A DNA stretch of 64,000 nt from Calliopsis andreniformis (Eukaryota; Arthropoda; Insecta; Hymenoptera; Andrenidae). The translations under genes were made by a program, and so were the position numbers. Shown here one piece after another: positions 28,815 to 41,958 of this stretch. The DNA is taken from NCBI RefSeq assembly GCF_051401765.1, contig NW_027480438.1:496001-560000 (forward strand), given 5' to 3'. Numbering within the stretch: position 1 is the stretch's first letter; each line of letters starts with the position of its first letter. The notes beneath the pieces were generated by a model. It was not told the DNA's origin. It saw only the letters and a program-made list of their open reading frames with translations, and did not search any database.

Positions 28815-29519
28815 ATGTTCAATCCTCAATACCCAATCCTCAGTCTTCAATCCTCAATCCCCAATCCTCAATCCTCAATCCTCAATTCTCAGTCCTCAAT
28901 CCTCAATCTTCAATCCTCAATACTCAATCTTCAATCCTCAATCCTCAATCCTCAATCTTCAATCCTCAATACTGAATCTTCTATCCTCAATCTCCAATCC
29001 TCAATCCTCAATCCTCAATACTCAGTCCTCAATCCTCAGGCTTCAATCCTCAATACTCAATCTTCAATCCTCAATCCTCAATCCTCAATCCTCAATCTTC
29101 AATCCTCAATACTGAATCTTCAATGCTCAATCCTCAATCCTCAATCCTCAATCCTCAATCCTCAATCACCTATCCTCAACACCCAATCCTCAACCATCAA
29201 TCCTCTATGTTCAATCCGCAATACCCAATCCTCAATCTTCAACCCTCAACCCTCAATCCTCAATCCTCAATCCTCAGTCTTCAATCTTCAATCCTCAATA
29301 CTCAATCTTCAATCCTCAATCCTCAATAATCAATCCTCAATCCACATTCTTCAATCCTCAACACCCAATCCTCAATCTACAATCCTCAATCTTCAGTCCT
29401 CAATTCTAAATCCTCAATCCTCAATCCTCAGACCTCAAACATCAATACTCAACCCTCAGTCCTCGTCCTCAATCCACAACCCTCAATCCTCGATCCTCAA
29501 TCTTCAATAATCAATATTC
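28815..29519. repeat. 978-type block 8 (273-base internal deletion)
   Basis: It is 705 bases long: 273 bases (39 heptamers) are missing after CTCCAATCCTCAATCC near 28995. The deletion is an exact number of units, as recombination between heptamers would give. Confidence 0.88.
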
Positions 29520-29946
29520 AATCTTCAATCCTCAATCTTCAATCCTCAATTCTCAATCCTCAATCCTCAATCCTCAATCTTCAATCCTCAATACTCAATC
29601 TTCAATCATCAATCCTCAATCCTCAATCCTCAATCCTCAATCCTCAATCCTCAATCTTCAATCCTCAATACTCAAACTGCAATCCTCAGTCCTCAGTCCT
29701 CACTCCTCAATTCTCATTCTTCAATCCTCAATACCGAATCCTCAATCTTCAATCCTCAATCCACAATCCTCAATTCTCAATCCACAATCCTCAATCCTCA
29801 GACTTCAAACACCAATACTCAACCCTCAGTCCTCGTCCTCAATCCGCAACCCTCAATCCTCAATCCTCAATCTTCAATCATTAATATTCAATCTTCAATC
29901 CTCAATCCTCAATCCTCAATCCTCAATCCTCAACTCTCAACACTCA

Positions 29947-30910
29947 ATGTTCAATCCTCAATACCCAATCCTCAGTCTTCAATCCTCAATCCCCAATCCT
30001 CAATCCTCAATCCTCAATTCTCAGTCCTCAATCCTCAATCTTCAATCCTCAATACTCAATCTTCAATCCTCAATCCTCAATCCTCAATCCTCAATCTTCA
30101 ATCCTCAATACTGAATCTTCTATCCTCAATCTCCAATCGTCAATGTTCAATCCGCAATACCCAATCCTCAACCCTGAACACTCAGTCCCCAATCCTCAAT
30201 ATTCAATCCTCAATCCTCAGTCCTCAATCCACAATCCTCAACGGTCAATGCTCAATACTCAATCTTCAATGCTCATTCCTCAATCCTCAATCCTCAATTC
30301 TCAATCCTCAATCGTCAACATTCAATCCTCAATACTCAATCTTCAATCCTCATTCCTCAATGTTCAATCCTCAATACCCAATCTTCCGTCTTCAATCCTC
30401 AATCCTCAATCCTCAATCCTCAATCCTCAATACTCAGTCCTCAATCCTCAGGCTTCAATCCTCAATACTCAATCTTCAATCCTCAATCCTCAATCCTCAA
30501 TCCTCAATCTTCAATCCTCAATACTGAATCTTCAATGCTCAATCCTCAATCCTCAATCACCTATCCTCAACACCCAATCCTCAACCATCAATCCTCTATG
30601 TTCAATCCGCAATACCCAATCCGCAATCTTCAGCCCTCAACCCTCAATCCTCAATCCTCAATCCTCAGTCTTCAATCTTCAATCCTCAATACTCAATCTT
30701 CAATCCTCAATCCTCAATAATCAATCCTCAATCCACATTTTTCAATCCTCAACACCCAATCCTCAATCTACAATCCTCAATCTTCAGTCCTCAATTCTCA
30801 ATCCTCAATCCTCAATCCTCAGACCTCAAACATCAATACTCAACCCTCAGTCCTCGTCCTCAATCCACAACCCTCAATCCTCGATCCTCAATCTTCAATA
30901 ATCAATATTC
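29947..30910. repeat. 978-type block 9 (one unit gained, three lost)
   Basis: It is 964 bases: one plain heptamer is gained near 30080 and three are lost before TCACCTATCC near 30557 (978 + 7 - 21). It also has CATTTTTCAATCC near 30735 where others have CATTCTTC. Confidence 0.88.
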
Positions 30911-33183
30911 AATCTTCAATCCTCAATCCTCAATCCTCAATACTCAAACCACAATCCTCAATTCTCAATCGTCAATGCTCAATACTCAATCGTCAATCCT
31001 CAATCCCGAATCCTCAATCTTCAATCCTCAATCCTCAATCCTCAATCCGCAATCCTCAATCTTCAATCCTCAATACTCAATCTTCAATCCTCAATCCTCA
31101 ATCCTCAATCCTCAATCCTCAATCCTCAATCCTCAATCCTCAATATTCAATCCTCAATACTCAATCTGCAATCCTCAATCCTCAGTCCTCACTCCTCAAT
31201 CCTCATTCTTCAATCCTCAATACCGAATCCTCAATCTTCAATCCTCAATCCTCAGTCCTCAATTCTCAATCCTCAATCCTGAATCCTCAGACTTCAAACA
31301 CCAATACTGAACCCTCAGTCCTCGTCCTCAATCCACAACCCTCAATCCTCGATCCTCAATCTTCAATCATTAATATTCAATCTTCAATCTTCAATCCTCA
31401 ATCCTCAATCCTCAACCCTCAACCCTCAACGTTCAATCCTCAATACCCAATCCTCAGTCTTCCATCCTCAATCCTCAATACTCAATCCTCAATCCTCAAT
31501 ACTCCGTCCTCAATCCTCAATCTTCAATCCTCTATACTCAATCTTCAATCCTCAATCCTCAATCCTTAATCCTCAATCTTCAATCCTCAATACTGAATCT
31601 TCAATCCTCAATCCTCAATCCTCAATCCTCAATCCTCATTCTTCAATCCTCAACACCCAATCCTCAATCTACAATCCTCAATCTTCAGTCCTCAATTCTA
31701 AATCCTCAATCCTCAATCCTCAGACCTCAAACATCAATACTCAACCCTCAGTCCTCGTCCTCAATCCACAACCCTCAATCCTCGATCCTCAATCTTCAAT
31801 AATCAATATTCAATCTTCAATCCTCAATCTTCAATCCTCAATCCTCAATCCTCAATCCTGAATCCTCAACCTTCAATCCTCAATACTCAATCTTCAATCA
31901 TCAATCCTCAATCCTCAATCCTCAATCCTCAATCCTCAATCCTCAATCTTCAATCCTCAATACTCAAACTGCAATCCTCAGTCCTCAGTCCTCACTGCTC
32001 AATTCTCATTCTTCAATCCTCAATACCGAATCCTCAATCTTCAATCCTCAATCCACAATCCTCAATTCTCAATCGTCAATCCTCAATCCTCAATATTCAA
32101 TCCTCAATACTCAATCTGCAATCCTCAATCCTCAGTCCTCACTCCTCAATCCTCATTCTTCAATCCTCAATATGGAATCCGCAATCTTCAATCCTCAATC
32201 CTCAGTCCTCAATTCTCAATCCTCAATCCTCAATCCTCAGTCCTCACTCCTCAATCCTCATTCTTCAATCCTCAATATGGAATCCTCAATCTTCAATCCT
32301 CAATCCTCAGTCCTCAATTCTCAATCCTCAATCCTCAATCCTCAGACTTCAAACACCAATACTGAACCCTCTGTCCTCGTCCTCAATCCACAACCCTCAA
32401 TCCTCGATCCTCAATCTTCAATCATTAATATTCAATCTTCAATCCTCAATCCTCAATCCTCAATCCTCAACCCTCAATCCTCAACGTTCAATCCTCAATA
32501 CCCAATCCTCAGTCTTCCATCCTCAATCCTCAATACTCAATCCTCAATCCTCAATACTCCGTCCTCAATCCTCAATCTTCAATCCTCTATACTCAATCTT
32601 CAATCCTCAATCCTCAATACTTAATCCTCAATCTTCAATCCTCAATACTGAATCTTCAATCCTCAATCCTCAATCCTCATTCCTCAATCCTCATTCTTCA
32701 ATCCTCAACACCCAATCCTCAACCTTCAATCCTCAATGTTCAATCCGCAATACCCAATCCTCAATCCTCAATACTCAATCCACATTCTTCAATCCTCAAC
32801 ACCGAATCCTCTATCTTCAATCCTCCATCCTCAGTCCTCAATTCTCAATCCTCAATCCTCAGACCTCAAACATCAATACTGAACCCTCAGTCCTCGTCCT
32901 CAGTCCACAACCCTCAATCCCCTATCCTCAATCTTCAGTCATCAATATTCAATTTTCAATCCTCAATCCTCAGTCCTCAACACTCAATCCACAATCCTCA
33001 ATGATCAATCCTCAATACCCAAACCTCAATCTTCAATCCTCAATCCTCAATCCTCAATCCTCAATCCTCAATCCTCAATATTCAACGCACAACCCTCAGC
33101 CATCAATCCTCAATCCTCAATCCTCAGTCCTCAAACGTCAATCCTGAATCCTCAAACCTGAATCCTCAATCTTCACCCATAAG

Positions 33184-33326
33184 TCCTCAACAATCAATTG
33201 TCAATCCTCAATCCTCAATAGAATATCCTGAATTCACAGTTTTCAATACTCAATCCCCATTCTTCAATCTTCAAATCTCAATCCACAAACATCAATCCTC
33301 ATCACGCAACCCTCAACACTCAGTCC
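33184..33326. repeat. Landmark island A7
   Basis: GAATTC at 33230; opens truncated unit 5. Confidence 0.85.
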
Positions 33327-33867
33327 TCAATCTTCAATCCACAATCCTCAATCCTCAATCTTCAATCCTCTATACTCAATCATCAATCCTCAATCCTCAA
33401 TTCTCAATCCTCAATGCTCAATACTCAATCGTCAATCCTCAGTCCTCAATCCCCAATCCTCAATCTTCAATCCTCAATCCTCAATCCTCAATCCTCAATC
33501 CTCAATCTTCAATCCTCAATACTCAATCTTCAATCATCAATCCTCAATCCTCAATCCTCAATCCCCAATCCTCAATCCTCAATCTTCAATCCTCAATACT
33601 CAAACTGCAATCCTCAGTCCTCAGTCCTCACTCCTCAATTCTCATTCTTCAATCCTCAATACCGAATCCTCAATCTTCAATCCTCAATCCACAATCCTCA
33701 ATTCTCAATCCACAATCCTCAATCCTCAGACTTCAAACACCAATACTCAACCCTCAGTCCTCGTCCTCAATCCGCAACCCTCAATCCTCAATCCTCAATC
33801 TTCAATAATTAATATTCAATCTTCAATCCTCAATCCTCAATCCTCAATCCTCAACTCTCAACACTCA

Positions 33868-34845
33868 ATGTTCAATCCTCAATACCCAATCCTCAGTCTT
33901 CAATCCTCAATCCCCAATCCTCAATCCTCAATCCTCAATTCTCAGTCCTCAATCCTCAATCTTCAATCCTCAATACTCAATCTTCAATCCTCAATCCTCA
34001 ATCCTCAATCTTCAATCCTCAATACTGAATCTTCTATCCGCAATCTCCAATCCTCAATGTTCAATCCGCAATACCCAACCCTCAACCCTGAACACGCAGT
34101 CCCCAATCCTCAATATTCAATCCTCAATCCTCAGTCCTCAATCCACAATCCTCAACGGTCAATGCTCAATACTCAATCTTCAATGCTCATTCCTCAATCC
34201 TCAATCCTCAATTCTCAATCCTCAATCGTCAACATTCAATCCTCAATACTCAATCTTCAATCCTCATTCCTCAATGTTCAATCCTCAATACCCAATCTTC
34301 AGTCTTCAATCCTCAATCCTCAATCCTCAATCCTCAATCCTCAATACTCAGTCCTCAATCCTCAGGCTTCAATCCTCAATACTCAATCTTCAATCCTCAA
34401 TCCTCAATCCTCAATCCTCAATCTTCAATCCTCAATACTGAATCTTCAATGCTCAATCCTCAATCCTCAATCCTCAATCCTCAATCCTCAATCACCTATC
34501 CTCAACACCCAATCCTCAACCATCAATCCTCTATGTTCAATCCGCAATACCCAATCCTCAATCTTCAGCCCTCAACCCTCAATCCTCAATCCTCAATCCT
34601 CAGTCTTCAATCTTCAATCCTCAATACTCAATCTTCAATCCTCAATCCTCAATAATCAATCCTCAATCCACATTCTTCAATCCTCAACACCCAATCCTCA
34701 ATCTACAATCCTCAATCTTCAGTCCTCAATTCTCAATCCTCAATCCTCAATCCTCAGACCTCAAACATCAATACTCAACCCTCAGTCCTCGTCCTCAATC
34801 CACAACCCTCAATCCTCGATCCTCAATCTTCAATAATCAATATTC
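33868..34845. repeat. 978-type block 10
   Basis: Full-length, in the truncated unit 5; private change TATCCGCAATC near 34035. Confidence 0.88.
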
Positions 34846-35874
34846 AATCTTCAATCCTCAATCCTCAATCCTCAATACTCAAACCACAATCCTCAATTCT
34901 CAATCGTCAATGCTCAATACTCAATCGTCAATCCTCAATCCCGAATCCTCAATCTTCAATCCTCAATCCTCAATCCTCAATCCTCAATCCTCAATCTTCA
35001 ATCCTCAATACTCAATCTTCAATCCTCAATCCTCAATCCTCAATCCTCAATCCTCAATCCTCAATCCTCAATCCTCAATATTCAATCCTCAATACTCAAT
35101 CTGCAATCCTCAATCCTCAGTCCTCACTCCTCAATCCTCATTCTTCAATCCTCAATACCGAATCCTCAATCTTCAATCCTCAATCCTCAGTCCTCAATTC
35201 TCAATCCTCAATCCTGAATCCTCAGACTTCAAACACCAATACTGAACCCTCAGTCCTCGTCCTCAATCCACAACCCTCAATCCTCGATCCTCAATCTTCA
35301 ATCATTAATATTCAATATTCAATCTTCAATCCTCAATCCTCAATCCTCAACCCTCAACCCTCAACGTTCAATCCTCAATACCCAATCCTCAGTCTTCCAT
35401 CCTCAACCCTCAATCCTCAATCCTCAATCCTCAATCCTCAATCTTCAATCCTCAATACTAAATCTTCAATCCTCAATCCTCAATCCTCAATCCTCAATCC
35501 ACATTCTTCAATCCTCAACACCCAATCCTCTATCTTCAATCCTCAATCCTCAGTCCTCAATTCTCAATCCTCAATCCTCAATCCTCAGACCTCAAACATC
35601 AATACTGAACCCTCAGTCCTCGTCCTCAATCCAAAACCCTCAATCCTCTATCCTCAATCTTCAATCATCAATATTCAATCTTCAATCCTCAATCCTCAGT
35701 CCTCAATACTCAATCCACAATCCTCAATGATCAATCCTCAATACCCAAACCTCAATCTTCAATCCTCAATCCTCAATCCTCAATCCTCAATCCTCAATCC
35801 TCAATCCTCAATCCTCAGTCCTCAAACCTCAATCCTGAATCCTCAAACCTGAATCCTCAGTCTTCAGACCTCAG

Positions 35875-36017
35875 TCCTCAACAATCAGTTGTCAATCCTC
35901 AATCCTCAATAGAGTATCCTCAATTCACAGGTTTCAATACTCAATACTCAACCTGAAATCTTCAAATCTCTATCCACAATCATCAATTCTCGTCACTAAA
36001 CCCTCAACACTCACTCC
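35875..36017. repeat. Landmark island B3
   Basis: First member of a B doublet; has AGAGTATCC instead of AGAATATCC, and ends CACTCACTCC. Confidence 0.85.
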
Positions 36018-36259
36018 CCAATCCTCAATCTTCAATCCTCAATCCTCAATCCTCAATCCTCAATCCTCAATCTTCAATCCTCAATACTCAATCTTCAATC
36101 CTCAATCCTCAATTCTCGGTCTTCAATCCTCAATCGCCAATCTCCAATCCTGAATACTCAATCTTCAATCCTCAATCCTCAATCCTCAATCCTCAATCCT
36201 CAGTCCTCAAACCTCAATCCTGAATCCTCAAACCTGAATCCTCAGTCTTCAGACCTCAG

Positions 36260-36402
36260 TCCTCAACAATCAGTTGTCAATCCTCAATCCTCAATAGAAT
36301 ATCCTCAATTCACAGGTTTCAATACTCAATACTCAACCTGAAATCTTCAAATCTCTATCCACAATCATCAATTCTCATCACTCAACCCTCAACACTCAGT
36401 CC
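36260..36402. repeat. Landmark island B4
   Basis: Second member of the doublet, 385 bases after B3. Confidence 0.85.
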
Positions 36403-37433
36403 CCAAACCTCAATCTTCAATCTTCAATCCTCAATCCTCAATCCTCAATGTTCTATCCTCAATACCCAATCTTCAGTCTTCAATCCTCAATCCTCAATCC
36501 TCAATCCTCAATCCTCAATACTCAGTCCTCAATCCTCAGGCTTCAATCCTCAATACTCAATCTTCAATCCTCAATCCTCAATCCTCAATCCTCAATCTTC
36601 AATCCTCAATACTGAATCTTCAATGCTCAATCCTCAATCCTCAATCCTCAATCCTCAATCCTCAATCACCTATCCTCAACACCCAATCCTCAACCTTCAA
36701 TCCTCTATGTTCAATCCGCAATACCCAATCCTCAATCTTCAACCCTCAACCCTCAATCCTCAATCGTCAATCCTCAGTCTTCAATCTTCAATCCTCAATA
36801 CTCAATCTTCAATCCTCAATCCTCAATAATCAATCCTCAATCCACATTCTTCAATCCTCAACACCCAATCCTCAATCTTCAATCCTCAATCTTGAGTCCT
36901 CAATTCTCAATCCTCAATCCTCAATCCTCAGACCTCAAACATCAATACTCAACCCTCAGTCCTCGTCCTCAATCCACAACCCTCAATCCTCGATCCTCAA
37001 TCTCCAATAATCAATATTCAATCTTCAATCCTCAATCCTCAATCCTCAATCCTCAATCCACATTCTTCAATCCTCAACACCCAATCCTCTATCTTCAATC
37101 CTCAATCCTCAGTCCTCAATTCTCAATCCTCAATCCTCAATCCTCAGACCTCAAACATCAATACTGAACCCTCAGTCCTCGTCCTCAATCCAAAACCCTC
37201 AATCCTCTATCCTCAATCTTCAATCATCAATATTCAATCTTCAATCCTCAATCCTCAGTCCTCAATACTCAATCCACAATCCTCAATGATCAATCCTCAA
37301 TACCCAAACCTCAATCTTCAATCCTCAATCCTCAATCCTCAATCCTCAATCCTCAATCCTCAATCCTCAATCCTCAGTCCTCAAACCTCAATCCTGAATC
37401 CTCAAACCTGAATCCTCAGTCTTCAGACCTCAG

Positions 37434-37576
37434 TCCTCAACAATCAGTTGTCAATCCTCAATCCTCAATAGAGTATCCTCAATTCACAGGTTTCAATACT
37501 CAATACTCAACCTGAAATCTTCAAATCTCTATCCACAATCATCAATTCTCGTCACTAAACCCTCAACACTCACTCC
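37434..37576. repeat. Landmark island B5
   Basis: Copy of B3 at 1559 bases, with the same AGAGTATCC. Confidence 0.85.
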
Positions 37577-37818
37577 CCAATCCTCAATCTTCAATCCTCA
37601 ATCCTCAATCCTCAATCCTCAATCCTCAATCTTCAATCCTCAATACTCAATCTTCAATCCTCAATCCTCAATTCTCGGTCTTCAATCCTCAATCGCCAAT
37701 CTCCAATCCTGAATACTCAATCTTCAATCCTCAATCCTCAATCCTCAATCCTCAATCCTCAGTCCTCAAACCTCAATCCTGAATCCTCAAACCTGAATCC
37801 TCAGTCTTCAGACCTCAG

Positions 37819-37961
37819 TCCTCAACAATCAGTTGTCAATCCTCAATCCTCAATAGAATATCCTCAATTCACAGGTTTCAATACTCAATACTCAACCTGA
37901 AATCTTCAAATCTCTATCCACAATCATCAATTCTCATCACTCAACCCTCAACACTCAGTCC
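37819..37961. repeat. Landmark island B6
   Basis: Copy of B4 at 1559 bases. Confidence 0.85.
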
Positions 37962-38340
37962 CCAAACCTCAATCTTCAATCTTCAATCCTCAATCCTCAA
38001 TCCTCAATGTTCAATCCTCAATACCCAATCTTCAGTCTTCAATCCTCAATCCTCAATCCTCAATCCTCAATCCTCAATACTCAGTCCTCAATCCTCAGGC
38101 TTCAATCCTCAATACTCAATCTTCAATCCTCAATCCTCAATCCTCAATCCTCAATCTTCAATCCTCAATACTGAATCTTCAATGCTCAATCCTCAATCCT
38201 CAATCCTCAATCCTCAATCCTCAATCACCTATCCTCAACACCCAATCCTCAATGTTCAATCCTCAATACCCAATCCTCAATCTTCAATCCTCAATCCTCA
38301 GTCCTCAGTTCTCAATCCTCAATCCTCAGTCCTCAGTCCT

Positions 38341-38375
38341 CAAACTCCTACCCTCAACCCTCAGCCCTCATACTC
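38341..38375. repeat. CCCTACCC-type marker, copy 1
   Basis: Reads AAACTCCTACCCTCAACCC where the other early copies have AAACCCCTACCC; ends with the 6-base unit CCCTCA. Other copies: 39795, 40667, 43148, 56056, 59633 and 63696. I saw none before 38 kb. Confidence 0.75.
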
Positions 38376-39210
38376 AATCCTCAATCCTCAATCCTCAATC
38401 CTCAATACTCAATCTTCAATCCTCAAACCTCAATCCTCAATCCTCAATCCTCAATGTTCAATCCTCAATACCCAATCCTCAATCTTCAATCCTCAATCCT
38501 CAATCCTCAATTCTCAATCCTCAATACTCAATACTCAATCGTCAATCCTCAATCCCCAATCCTCAATCTTCAATCCTCAAACCTCAATCCTCAATCCTCA
38601 ATCCTCAATCTTCAATCCTCAATACTCAATCTGCAATCCTCAATCCTCAGTCCTTAATCCTCAATCCTCGATACGCAATACTCAATCTTCAATCCTCAAT
38701 ACTCAGTCTTCAATCCTCAATCCTCAATCCTCAATCCTCAATCCACATTCTTCAATCCTCAACACCTAATCCTCTATCTTCAATCCTCAATCCTCAGTCC
38801 TCAATTCTCAATCCTCAATCCTCAATTCTCAATGCTCAATCCTCAATCCTCAATCCTCAACCCTCAATCTTCCATCCTCGATACTCAATCAGCAATCCTC
38901 AATCTTCAATCCTCAATCCTCAATCCTCATTCTTCAATCCTCAATGCCAAGGCCTCAATCTTCAATCCTCAATCCTCAATCCTCAATTCTCAATCCTCAA
39001 TCCTCAATCATCAATCCTCAATCCTCAGTCCTCAATCCTCAATCCTTAATCGTCAATCCTCAATGTTCAATCCGCAATACCCAATACTCAATCTTCAATC
39101 CTCAAACCTCAATCCTCAATCCTCAAACCTCAATCCTCAACCCTCAATCCTCAGTCCTCGAACCTCAAACCTGTATCCTCAATCCCGAATCCTCAATCTT
39201 CAGACCTCAG

Positions 39211-39353
39211 TCCTCAACAATCAGTTGTCAATTATCAATCCTCAATAGAATATCATCAATTCACAGTTTTCAATACTCAATACTCAATCTGCAATTTTCA
39301 AATCTTTATTCACAAACATCAATTCTCATCATTCAACACTCAACACTCAGTCC
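39211..39353. repeat. Landmark island E1
   Basis: Subfamily E is recognised by GTCAATTATCAATCC, TATCATCAATTCACAG and CAATTTTCAAATCTTTATTC. Confidence 0.85.
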
Positions 39354-39794
39354 CCAATCCTCAATCTTCAATACTCAATCCTCAATCCTCAATCCTCGAT
39401 CCTCAATCTTCAACCCTCAATACTCAATCTTCAATCCTCCATCCTCAATCGTCAATCCTCAATCCTCAATCCTCAATCGCCAGGCTTCAATCCTCAATAC
39501 TCAATCTTGAATCCTAAATCCTCAATCCTCAATCCTCATTCCTCAATACTCATTCTTCAATCCTCAACACCCAATCCTCAGTCTTCAATCCTCAATGTTC
39601 AATCCTCAATACCCAATCTTCAATCTTCAATCCTCAATCCTCAATCCTCAACTCTCAATCCTCAATCCTCATTCCTCAGTCCACAAACCTCAATCCTCAA
39701 CCCTCAGCCCTCATCCTCAATCCTCAATCCTCAATCTTCAATCCTCAATCCTCAGTCCTCAGTTCTCAATCCTCAATCCTCAGTCCTCAGTCCT

Positions 39795-39829
39795 CAAACC
39801 CCTACCCTCAACCCTCAGCCCTCATACTC
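39795..39829. repeat. CCCTACCC-type marker, copy 2
   Basis: AAACCCCTACCC form followed by CCCTCATACTC. Confidence 0.75.
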
Positions 39830-40666
39830 AATCCTCAATCCTCAATCCTCAATCCTCAATACTCAATCTTCAATCCTCAAACCTCAATCCTCAATCCTCA
39901 ATCCTCAATGTTCAATCCTCAATACCCAATCTTCAATCTTCAATCCTCAATCCTCAATCCTCAATCCTCAATCCTCAATACTCAGTCCTCAATCCTCAGG
40001 CTTCAATCCTCAATACTCAATCTTCAATCCTCAATCCTCAATCCTCAATCCTCAATCTTCAATCCTCAATACTGAATCTTCAATGCTCAATCCTCAATCC
40101 TCAATCCTCAATCCTCAATCCTCAATCACCTATCCTCAACACCCAATCCTCAACCTTCAATCCTCCATGTTCAATCCGCAATACCCAATCCTCAATCTTC
40201 AACCCTCAACCCTCAATCCTCAATCCTCAATCCTCGGTCTTCAATCTTCAATCCTCAATACTCAATCTTCAATCCTCAATCCTCAATAATCAATCCTCAA
40301 TCCACATTCTTCAATCCTCAACACCCAATCCTCAATCTTCAATCCTCAATCTTGAGTCCTCAATTCTCAATCCTCAATCCTCAATCCTCAGACCTCAAAC
40401 ATCAATACTCAACCCTCAGTCCTCGTCCTCAATCCACAACCCTCAATCCTCGATCCTCAATCTCCAATAATCAATATTCAATCTTCAATCCTCAATCCTC
40501 AATCCTCAATACTCAATCCACAATCCTCAATTCTCAATCCTCATTCCTCAGTCCACAAACCTCAATCCTCAACCCTCAGCCCTCATCCTCAATCCTCAAT
40601 CCTCAATCTTCAATCCTCAATCCTCAGTCCTCAGTTCTCAATCCTCAATCCTCAGTCCTCAGTCCT

Positions 40667-40701
40667 CAAACCCCTACCCTCAACCCTCAGCCCTCATACT
40701 C
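40667..40701. repeat. CCCTACCC-type marker, copy 3
   Basis: Same as copy 2, 872 bases later (872 is 4 modulo 7, fitting three 6-base units near 39822, 40421 and 40581). Confidence 0.75.
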
Positions 40702-41430
40702 AATCCTCAATCCTCAATCCTCAATCCTCAATACTTAATCTTCAATCCTCAAACCTCAATCCTCAATCCTCAATCCTCAATGTTCAATCCTCAATACCCA
40801 ATCCTCAATCTTCAATCCTCAATCCTCAATCCTCAATTCTCAATCCTCAATACTCAATACTCAATCGTCAATCCTCAATCCCCAATCCTCAATCTTCAAT
40901 CCTCAAACCTCAATCCTCAATCTTCAATCCTCAATACTCAATCTGCAATCCTCAATCCTCAGTCCGCAATCCTCAATCCTCGATACGCAATCCTCAATCT
41001 TCAATCCTCAATACTCAGTCTTCAATCCTCAATCCGCAATCCTCAATCCTCAATCCACATTCTTCAATCCTCAACACCTAATCCTCTATCTTCAATCCTC
41101 AATCCTCAGTCCTCAATTCTCAATCCTCAATCCTCAATCCTCAGACCTCAAACATCAATACTGAACCCTCAGTCCTCGTCCTCAATCCACAACCCTCAAT
41201 CCTCTATCCTCAATCTTCAATCATCAATATTCAATCTTCAATCCTCAATCCTCAGTCCTCAATACTCAATCCACAATGCTCAATGATCAATCCTCAATAC
41301 CCAAACCTCAATCTTCAATCCTCAATCCTCAATCCTCAATCCTCAATCCTCAATCCTCAATCCTCAATCCTCAGTCCTCAAACCTCAATCCTGAATCCTC
41401 AAACCTGAATCCTCAGTCTTCAGACCTCAG

Positions 41431-41573
41431 TCCTCAACAATCAGTTGTCAATCCTCAATCCTCAATAGAGTATTCTCAATTCACAGGTTTCAATACTCAA
41501 TACTGAACCTGAAATCTTCAAATCTCTATCCACAATCATCAATTCTCATCACTAAACCCTCAACACTCAGTCC
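41431..41573. repeat. Landmark island B7
   Basis: First of a third B doublet; has AGAGTATTC and ATACTGAACCTG. Confidence 0.85.
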
Positions 41574-41815
41574 CCAATCCTCAATCTTCAATCCTCAATC
41601 CTCAATCCTCAATCCTCAATCCTCAATCTTCAATCCTCAATACTCAATCTTCAATCCTCAATCCTCAATCCTCGGTCTTCAATCCTCAATCGCCAATCTC
41701 CAATCCTGAATACTCAATCCTCAATCCTCAATCCTCAATCCTCAATCCTCAATCGTCAGTCCTCAAACCTCTATCCTGAATCCTCAAACCTGAATCCTCA
41801 GTCTTCAGACCTCAG

Positions 41816-41958
41816 TCCTCAACAATCAGTTGTCAATCCTCAATCCTCAATAGAATATCCTCAATTCACAGGTTTCAATACTCAATACTCAACCTGAAAT
41901 CTTCAAATCTCTATCCACAATCATCAATTCTCATCACTCAACCCTCAGCACTCAGTCC
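41816..41958. repeat. Landmark island B8
   Basis: Second of the third doublet, 385 bases after B7; private CCCTCAGCAC. Confidence 0.85.

Larger units (their letters stand above)
26733..33183. repeat. A-type higher-order unit 4 (6451 bases, three blocks)
   Basis: This unit has three 978-type blocks (27417, 28815, 29947) where units 2 and 3 have two. The middle one is shortened by 273 bases and the third has both a one-heptamer gain and a three-heptamer loss. Ten 6-base units were counted, fitting 6451 being 4 modulo 7. Confidence 0.85.
12248..35410. repeat. Zone II: A-island higher-order repeat array
   Basis: Six A islands (starting 12248, 15542, 16472, 21302, 26733, 33184) punctuate this zone, with spacings of 3294, 930, 4830, 5431 and 6451 bases. 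Between them lies an ordered series of modules: a 978-base block, often doubled or tripled, then a segment with a CAATATGGAATCC pair, then the next A island. Neighbouring units share private variants, so amplification was recent and local. The right edge is placed near 35410, where the sequence after GTCTTCCATCC stops matching the other units. Confidence 0.85.
33184..35410. repeat. A-type higher-order unit 5, truncated
   Basis: It starts as units 2-4 with an A island and one block (33868), but the rest is missing and B-island sequence follows from about 35.46 kb. A long part of it, from 33604 to about 35410, recurs 14262 bases downstream at 47866. Confidence 0.8.
35461..37019. repeat. 1559-base tandem duplication, copy 1
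   Basis: It holds a B-island doublet (35875 and 36260), a TCACCTATCC marker near 36665 and two 6-base units, fitting 1559 being 5 modulo 7. Shared private variants with copy 2 include TCCAAAACCC (35630) and AGAGTATCC (35911). This copy has TTCTATCC near 36449 where copy 2 has TTCAATCC. Confidence 0.9.
37020..38250. repeat. 1559-base tandem duplication, copy 2 (right end incomplete)
   Basis: It repeats copy 1 to near 38250, then leaves it after CAACACCCAATCCTCAA, joining a GTTCAATCC segment. It carries the B doublet at 37434 and 37819. Confidence 0.9.
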
